Below are positions 58,808 to 64,000 of a stretch of 64,000 bases of DNA, piece by piece. A program made the position numbers and the translations under genes. Source of the DNA: Paenibacillus polysaccharolyticus (lineage in GTDB: Bacteria > Bacillota > Bacilli > Paenibacillales > Paenibacillaceae); assembly GCF_900102085.1 (NCBI RefSeq), contig NZ_FMVM01000002.1, positions 1-64,000 on the forward strand, read 5' to 3'. The stretch's first letter is position 1, and each line of letters starts with the position of its first letter. Under the pieces are notes generated by a model that saw nothing but the letters and a program-made list of their open reading frames with translations, searched no databases and had not been told where the DNA came from.

Positions 58808-60859
58808 ATGAAAAGGATAATTACGGTTTTATGTGCGTTTATGCTTGTCATCATGCCTGTAGCAGATGTTAAAGCTGAGGCGACAGAAAAGCAGACAACC
58901 CAAGCGAAAGCTAAACAACTCGCTGACATGCTGGTTCAGAATTATGGCGTCACAAGTATGCAATATGCGATTATGGACAAAGGTGAAATGATTTTATCTG
59001 ACGGTGCTGGATTTCATGATAAGGCGAGCCAGAAAGCCGTGGACAAAGATACCATGTACGGTATAGGCTCCGTAAGCAAAATGGTGGTGACAACTGCGGT
59101 CATGATGTTGGTCGATTCTGGTAAGGTTGACCTGGACCAGCCACTTACTACGTATATTACCGATTTCAAAATGGCAGACCCCCGCTATAAAGAAATCACA
59201 CCGCGTATGTTAATGAATCATTCATCCGGGTTGTACGGTTCGCAGTATGGAAACAGCATTCTTTTTGATGATAACGACACACGCAATCATGATGAACTGC
59301 TGATCAAACTTCAGGCCGAACGTCTCAAGTCTAAACCCGGGGAATACTCCGTTTATTGCAATGATGGCTTTCAATTGCTGGAGATTCTAGTTGAGCGCGT
59401 GAGTGGGCAAAGTTACAGTAAATATGTGGAACAGTCTATCAGCAAGCCGTTGCAACTTGGTTCTACGAAGACACCACTGGATTCTTTCAATAGAGACAAA
59501 TTAGCTGGAACCTATTGGCCAACTTTTAAATCAAAGATGCCTGTTGAAAATGCCAATATCATCGGTACGGGTGGCATTTATTCAACGGCTGAGGAGTTAA
59601 CGCAATTTGCTGAGGTACTGATGGGTAACCGCCCGGATCTTCTATCCAAGGCTTCGGCTAAAGCGATGCAAAGTCCAGAATATCGCAAAGGCATATGGGT
59701 GTCTGACGAAATCAATTCGTTCAACTACGGACTCGGCTGGGATGCAGTAGAACTTGCTCCATTCAGTGAGTATGGCATTAAAGCACTGACCAAGGGCGGC
59801 GATACGATCATGTATCACGCTTCATTAATTACGATTCCAGAGCACGACATATCCATGGCTGTGTTATCTTCAGGTGGATCTTCTGTTTTTGACCAGATGT
59901 TTGCCTCTAAAGTGTTGCTGGAAGTACTGAAGGAACAGGGCATTATTGACAACATTAAACCGGATCGCACCTTCTCTGTCCCAGTCCAGACCGAGATGCC
60001 TGCTGAGTTGAAAGATTACTCCGGTTTGTATGGAACCGTTGGTGCAACAACGGAGATTAATATTCAAGACGGAGCATTCACCTTACCAGCTATGCTGGGC
60101 GGACTAATTGCTGAACAAAAGTATGTGTATACAGGTGACGGGTATTTTACCGGCAAGGACGGAAGCGTGAAGGTGAGTTTTGTAAAGGAGCGGAACGCCA
60201 AGACCTATGTTAAAGTCCAAGGATATCTTAGCTTGCCGGGACTGGGACAGATGGGCATGAGCACGTACGATTATCAAAAGCTGGAGCCTAACAAGCTGGA
60301 TGCAGTTACCCAAGAGAAGTGGGCTGCACGGAACGGTGTGAACTATTTTGCGCTGGACGAAAAAATCACATCGCTCTTCTACCTGGTTCCATCACAGCTT
60401 ATTAAAAATTTTAAGGTTAACGCAGAGCATGGCTATGTAAATGGGACGCAAATCAAGGATGCCAATTATGCCGTTAATGTTGCGGAGATTCCAGTCATGA
60501 ATGGCCGAGATGCATTCGACTTGGAATTAATGATGAAAAAAGATGCTGAGATTCTCACGCAGAACGGACAGCAGTACATCTCGGAAAAGGCGATTCCGCC
60601 TATTTTCAGTGGGAAATCAGGAATTGCGACTATACCAGCTAACGGTCAAGCTCGATGGTATGCGATTGACGGGAAATCAGCTGAAAAAACGATAACGGTG
60701 GATTCTCCTAAGCACGGCGGTTATGCGGTTTATGATGATCAAGGTCAGGCGCTACAGTTCTCTATCGCGACTGGGGAACAGTCCACGAAGCTACCGAAGA
60801 AAGGCTTTATCGTATTTGGAGGTAACGCCGGTGATGTTTTCCACATTCGTCTGAAATAA
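58808..60859 (+). CDS. Large secreted serine hydrolase (beta-lactamase/PBP4*-like), paralogue 2
   Basis: 683 aa. Signal peptide (1-24, ADVKAEA). Hydrolase domain with S88-V-S-K91 (GIGSVSKMV), YCND and KGGDT motifs, all in the same places as in the protein at 25480. The C-terminal 300 residues are also related (SLPGLGQMGMSTYDYQKLE here, [19 protein letters not shown] there; GGNAGDVFHIRLK here, [14 protein letters not shown] there). Slightly shorter at the N-terminus. It is extracytoplasmic and probably acts on wall peptides or on a D-amino-acid ester. It sits behind the LytTR two-component genes. Confidence 0.87.
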   Translation: MKRIITVLCAFMLVIMPVADVKAEATEKQTTQAKAKQLADMLVQNYGVTSMQYAIMDKGEMILSDGAGFHDKASQKAVDKDTMYGIGSVSKMVVTTAVMMLVDSGKVDLDQPLTTYITDFKMADPRYKEITPRMLMNHSSGLYGSQYGNSILFDDNDTRNHDELLIKLQAERLKSKPGEYSVYCNDGFQLLEILVERVSGQSYSKYVEQSISKPLQLGSTKTPLDSFNRDKLAGTYWPTFKSKMPVENANIIGTGGIYSTAEELTQFAEVLMGNRPDLLSKASAKAMQSPEYRKGIWVSDEINSFNYGLGWDAVELAPFSEYGIKALTKGGDTIMYHASLITIPEHDISMAVLSSGGSSVFDQMFASKVLLEVLKEQGIIDNIKPDRTFSVPVQTEMPAELKDYSGLYGTVGATTEINIQDGAFTLPAMLGGLIAEQKYVYTGDGYFTGKDGSVKVSFVKERNAKTYVKVQGYLSLPGLGQMGMSTYDYQKLEPNKLDAVTQEKWAARNGVNYFALDEKITSLFYLVPSQLIKNFKVNAEHGYVNGTQIKDANYAVNVAEIPVMNGRDAFDLELMMKKDAEILTQNGQQYISEKAIPPIFSGKSGIATIPANGQARWYAIDGKSAEKTITVDSPKHGGYAVYDDQGQALQFSIATGEQSTKLPKKGFIVFGGNAGDVFHIRLK

Positions 60860-60907
60860 AGAGAATAGAAATGTTTTAATGTTTTAGAACACTCAAATGT
60901 GTATGGA

Positions 60908-60933
60908 AAAAGCTGCCGAATGGCGGCTTTTTT
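60908..60933 (+). terminator. Terminator after serine hydrolase 2
   Basis: AAAAGCTGCC-GAAT-GGCGGCTTTT (one G-T pair) with a T-run. Confidence 0.85.
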
Positions 60934-60999
60934 GTTCATCCTGATGGCGAATGAAGATCAATGGTGAATTGTCAGGATAGACGTTTTAAGGGGCATCGT

Positions 61000-61030
61000 T
61001 TGACTTCGAGTTTACTCTAGGGTGTAGACT
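61000..61030 (+). promoter_or_regulatory. MerR-type promoter/operator of the short-chain dehydrogenase
   Basis: TTGACT (61000-61005), a long 19-bp spacer, TAGACT (61025-61030). The spacer contains the dyad GAGT-TT-ACTC. A 19-bp spacer with a central dyad is the hallmark of promoters that MerR-family activators twist into shape. GAGTTTACTC-like dyads occur in AdhR/NmlR-type sites. Confidence 0.6.
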
Positions 61031-61101
61031 GATTATTGAAGTCCTAACAGGGATAAATACTAAAGGCAGTTAGAAGTACGAATATGAAGGAGCTGAGTTA
61101 A

Positions 61102-62091
61102 ATGGATACAAACAAAGAGACAAGAACAGTTCAGCATAACATACATTCAGGTTTTGACAAGAGTAGTACAGCGGATGAGGTCTTACATGGCCTGGATCTG
61201 TCAGGGCGCCTCGCCGTAGTGACAGGTGGATATTCCGGTCTGGGACTGGAAACAACTCGTGCATTGGTTCGAGCGGGAGCACACGTTGTTGTGACTGCGC
61301 GCAGACCAGATGTTGCACGTGAAGCATTGGCAGATATTGAGAACGTGGAAGTACACGAGCTTGATCTGGCTGACCTGTCCAGTGTTGCTGCATTTGCGGG
61401 ACGTTTTCTGGCAAGTTCACGCAGTATAGATATGTTAATCCTGAATGCAGGTATCATGGCCTGTCCAGAGACCCGGATTGGTCCGGGATGGGAAGCGCAG
61501 TTTGCTACGAACCATCTGGGACATTTCGCGCTAACCAATCAATTGTGGCCTGCGCTGGTCAGTGAAGGTGGAGCCCGTGTCGTTTCGCTTTCCTCTGCAG
61601 GACATCATTTCTCACCAATCCGCTGGCATGATATTCATTTTGAACAGGGATACGAGAAGTTCCCGGCATACGGTCAGTCCAAAACAGCGATCAGCTTATT
61701 CACGGTAGAGCTCGACAGACTTGGCAAGCAGCATGGAGTTCGTGCATTTGCTGTACATCCGGGTGGAATCATGACTCCATTACAACGTTATATGCCCAAA
61801 GATGAGATGGTTGCTCTCGGTTGGATTGATGAATCCGGCAACGTGGCTAATCCGGGCTTCAAATCACCGGAGCAGGGGGCAGCAACCCAGGTGTGGGCTG
61901 CGACTTCTCCCAAGCTTGAAGGCATGGGCGGTGTGTACTGTGAAGATTGCAATATCAGTGAGATGGCTCCCGAAGATGGCGGTTTTTACGGCGTGAAGCC
62001 ATATGCGATTGATGCAGAACAGGCGGAACGCTTATGGGCGTTATCTGCTGAATTGACAAAGACGGATATTCCGGATAACGATCGTGGATGA
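61102..62091 (+). CDS. Short-chain dehydrogenase/reductase (SDR)
   Basis: 329 aa. Cofactor motif VTGGYSGLGLETTRAL (about residues 36-51), NAGIM, serine in SLSSAGHH and catalytic Y190/K194 in YGQSKTA. The extended length and the IRWHDIHFE insert resemble the retinol-dehydrogenase/WW-oxidoreductase-like SDR group. AAGGAG lies before ATG 61102. Preceded by a MerR-type promoter, so expression is likely induced by an electrophile or aldehyde-like signal. No merR gene is seen in the window. Confidence 0.88.
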   Translation: MDTNKETRTVQHNIHSGFDKSSTADEVLHGLDLSGRLAVVTGGYSGLGLETTRALVRAGAHVVVTARRPDVAREALADIENVEVHELDLADLSSVAAFAGRFLASSRSIDMLILNAGIMACPETRIGPGWEAQFATNHLGHFALTNQLWPALVSEGGARVVSLSSAGHHFSPIRWHDIHFEQGYEKFPAYGQSKTAISLFTVELDRLGKQHGVRAFAVHPGGIMTPLQRYMPKDEMVALGWIDESGNVANPGFKSPEQGAATQVWAATSPKLEGMGGVYCEDCNISEMAPEDGGFYGVKPYAIDAEQAERLWALSAELTKTDIPDNDRG

Positions 62092-62148
62092 AGCGGACTT
62101 CTATTCAGAAGATAGAGAAGTTTAAGAATATGTGGTAAAATGTTCAGG

Positions 62149-62189
62149 GCGCTGCGGTTGTTACATCCGCAGCGCTATTGCTTTTTTTT
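62149..62189 (+). terminator. Terminator after the SDR gene
   Basis: GCGCTGCGG / CCGCAGCGC, 9-nt loop, then ATTGC and a run of eight T. Confidence 0.8.
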
Positions 62190-62398
62190 GATGCCGTACA
62201 ATCTGAAAATGGTTGTTCATTTATAATTTAACTTGCATTCAAGTATCTATTCAGTAAACAGGCGAATATCATTATAGTAATACGTTTGAATTTCATCAGT
62301 CTGTAAAGGGAAATATGAGGATAGATTGTCATTGGAGTGTGTTTCGATTTACAATGTAGGAATCATGTTCTTTTTGAAGAACGCAGGGAGAGAAAATC
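62190..62398 (+). promoter_or_regulatory. AT-rich leader and promoter of murB
   Basis: The gap between the SDR and murB genes is 307 bp. After the terminator it is AT-rich. The best promoter is TTGTCA (62326-62331), 18 bp, TACAAT (62350-62355), 43 bp before the ATG. GGGAG precedes the start. Nothing else was recognised. Confidence 0.5.
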
Positions 62399-63292
62399 AT
62401 GAATATTTTTGAAAATCACATACCTAACGAAAAAGTAAAATTTAATGAACCGCTAAAAAATCATACGTTTATCCAAATTGGAGGCAAGGCCGATATTCTC
62501 GTGCATCCAACGACGGTGGAGGAGATTACCAAAGTGGTTGAAATTGCGAACAGCCATCAGCTGCCGCTGACCGTTATTGGTAAAGGCTCCAACGTTATTA
62601 TTAAGGACGGAGGCATCCGGGGAGTCACGATTTCGCTTAGCCGCTTCGATCAGATCGAAGTCAGTGGAACACGTATCATGGCACAGAGCGGCTCCGATAT
62701 TATTGACGTATCCAGAGCCGCTTTGGCACATAGCCTGAAGGGTATGGAATTCGCCTGTGGCATTCCTGGCAGTACAGGAGGCGCTCTTTACATGAACGCT
62801 GGCGCTTACGGCGGTCAGATCGCGGATGTCATTGAAAAGGCGACGGTCATTACCCGTGAAGGCAACGTTGTTGTTATCCCTCGTGAAGAGATGAAGCTGA
62901 GTTACCGCAACAGTCTTTTCAAGATGGATCATTATATTATTTTAGATGCCGAGTTTACGCTTAACGAAGGGGATCAGGAGGAGATCTCTAGCAAGATGAA
63001 GGAATTAACGTTCCTGAGAGAATCGAAACAGCCATTGGAATACCCTTCTTGCGGAAGTGTGTTCAAACGTCCAGAAGGACATTTTGCCGGTAAACTAATT
63101 CAGGATTGTCAATTGCAAGGCACTCGCATCGGTGGGGCTGAAATCTCGACTAAACATGCTGGATTTATCGTGAATGTGGATCACGCCACTGCCAAGGATT
63201 ATGAGGATCTGATTCAGTTTATTCAGAAAAAGGTGTGGGACACGTTCCAGGTGGAATTAGAAACTGAAGTGATTTTCCTTGGAGAATATTAA
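62399..63292 (+). CDS. murB: UDP-N-acetylenolpyruvoylglucosamine reductase
   Basis: 297 aa. NADPH- and FAD-dependent reduction of enolpyruvyl-UDP-GlcNAc to UDP-MurNAc in peptidoglycan synthesis, cytoplasmic. FAD domain: FIQIGGKADILVHPTT, VIGKGSNVIIKDGGIRGVTI and CGIPGSTGGALYMNAGAYGGQIADVI. The catalytic part has YRNSLFK, S220 in SCGSVFKRP (proton donor) and a final Glu in VELETEVIFLGEY. Length and motifs are those of type II MurB of Gram-positives. Transcribed alone, not in a division/wall cluster. Confidence 0.94.
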   Translation: MNIFENHIPNEKVKFNEPLKNHTFIQIGGKADILVHPTTVEEITKVVEIANSHQLPLTVIGKGSNVIIKDGGIRGVTISLSRFDQIEVSGTRIMAQSGSDIIDVSRAALAHSLKGMEFACGIPGSTGGALYMNAGAYGGQIADVIEKATVITREGNVVVIPREEMKLSYRNSLFKMDHYIILDAEFTLNEGDQEEISSKMKELTFLRESKQPLEYPSCGSVFKRPEGHFAGKLIQDCQLQGTRIGGAEISTKHAGFIVNVDHATAKDYEDLIQFIQKKVWDTFQVELETEVIFLGEY

Positions 63293-63371
63293 TTCAGTAC
63301 ACGATTTATGAAGGCTGGAGCACTAAAGCACGTGTAAGCCATGACTAGAATATGAGTCGTTAATAAGATGG

Positions 63372-63394
63372 AGCCGCCATATGGCGGCTTTTTT
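63372..63394 (+). terminator. Terminator after murB
   Basis: AGCCGCC-ATAT-GGCGGCT followed by six T. Confidence 0.9.
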
Positions 63395-63502
63395 GCTATA
63401 TCTTATAAGAAGTGAAAAAACGATTATGATAATTTTGGTAATATTAGATGGGTTTATATGTTATATTGTTAATTTATCTGTTTTCAAGAAGGAGGCTCGA
63501 AC

Positions 63503-64000
63503 ATGAGTAAAGGAAAAGGAAACTTTCTCAAGATTATCGTCGTAACGATAGCGTTATTAGCACTCTCTTTGATATCCGTATACACATATATGTATATAAA
63601 AGAAAAACCGGGTGGTCTGGCGGATCAGACTTTGTCCAAAGCTATGGGGCTGGATGAAACCATGTCGATTCCGATCGGCAGTACGCCAGAGGATGCAGTT
63701 CAACAATTCAGAGCGTCGACTCCTAATGTCCGTGTAGTTCATCAGGAACCTGTGGACGACGGCATGATCGTGTTTACGCAGAGAACGAACAGTGAGGCAG
63801 CAAGTAATATGCAGCTGGAGTACGTGCGAAAAAATAGTTTTGGTTGGAAGTGGGTGTGGGGCGGAGGTTATGGAATAGGAGATGTGGATCCGTCTGAGTA
63901 TGCATTGTATTATATGAACTTACCGAAGCTTGACGGGATAGATGCTCCTTTTCCAATGGTGTTTGGTACTATCGAGCATCCGGGGATCCAGCGTCTAACT
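63503..64000 (+). CDS. Membrane-anchored protein of unknown function (cut by window end)
   Basis: Open frame from ATG 63503 (AAGGAGG 7 nt upstream) to the last base, 166 residues, with no stop. A basic start (MSKGKGNFLK) precedes one membrane segment (about 10-32), so the rest should lie outside. The visible external part has an AVQQFRASTPNVRVVHQEPVDDGMIVFTQRT segment and a Trp/Gly-rich FGWKWVWGGGYGIGDVDP. I do not recognise the family. The strong ribosome site and the terminator upstream support a real single gene. Confidence 0.8.
   Translation, partial: MSKGKGNFLKIIVVTIALLALSLISVYTYMYIKEKPGGLADQTLSKAMGLDETMSIPIGSTPEDAVQQFRASTPNVRVVHQEPVDDGMIVFTQRTNSEAASNMQLEYVRKNSFGWKWVWGGGYGIGDVDPSEYALYYMNLPKLDGIDAPFPMVFGTIEHPGIQRLT

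Overview
The window looks like chromosomal DNA of a Gram-positive endospore-former, most likely a Paenibacillus. Evidence seen directly: strong AGGAGG-type ribosome sites with ATG/GTG/TTG starts, moderate GC, a tricistronic gerA-type spore germination operon, a spore-type GH18 hydrolase with a copper-amine-oxidase-like N-terminal domain, a CcpA (cre) site, sugar and peptide ABC operons without their own ATPases, and many GCCGCC/GGCGGC-TTTTT terminators. The genus is an inference; no species is claimed. No rRNA, tRNA, CRISPR array or phage module was found.

Layout. 1-0.84 kb: 3' part of an IS110-family transposase. 1.0-8.7 kb: peptide-use operon (FadR-type repressor, M20 amidohydrolase, dipeptide/oligopeptide ABC binding protein and two permeases, S9 peptidase) behind a promoter with a clear palindromic operator. 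8.9-11.3 kb: Asp23-like protein, GNAT, pentapeptide-repeat protein, TetR. 11.5-13.4 kb: divergent dapA-like gene and LysR regulator. 13.7-18.5 kb: four-gene operon (GT2 glycosyltransferase, HemL-like class III aminotransferase, zinc dehydrogenase, MFS exporter) that looks like a small biosynthesis-and-export unit. 18.8-23.1 kb: DUF1349 protein, HAD phosphatase, AraC, FAD amino-acid oxidase, coiled-coil protein, GNAT. 23.2-27.6 kb: OmpR-type two-component system and a large secreted serine hydrolase. 27.8-31.2 kb: ABC exporter, then MarR plus threonine-aldolase-like enzyme. 31.2-32.1 kb: a gene-free stretch with a nested palindrome. 32.1-36.7 kb: methyltransferase, second pentapeptide protein, DEAD-box helicase, MmcQ/YjbR protein, esterase. 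36.9-39.9 kb: type III polyketide synthase, methyltransferase and FAD oxidoreductase with overlapping ends. 40.0-42.3 kb: PLP aminotransferase, a frameshifted tetR remnant, MaoC-like hydratase. 42.5-46.7 kb: AraC plus a cre-controlled sugar ABC operon. 46.9-51.3 kb: ger operon with a small fourth (D-like) subunit. 51.4-56.4 kb: GH18 hydrolase, three surface/spore-like proteins of unknown function, a small protein and a secreted lipase. 56.7-60.9 kb: LytTR/GHKL two-component system and a second paralogue of the large serine hydrolase. 61-64 kb: short-chain dehydrogenase behind a MerR-type promoter, murB, and a membrane-anchored protein cut by the window end.

Most unusual: (i) a roughly 150-bp element present twice (18604-18753 and 44745-44892), with matching ends and a loop that differs in sequence but can still pair, which suggests a mobile or structured-RNA repeat; (ii) a symmetric four-copy nested palindrome at 31555-31750; (iii) two paralogous serine hydrolases, each directly behind a different class of two-component system; (iv) the two compact biosynthetic operons. 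Many starts were moved downstream of the longest frame because ribosome sites, promoters or operators lie inside the longer reading.
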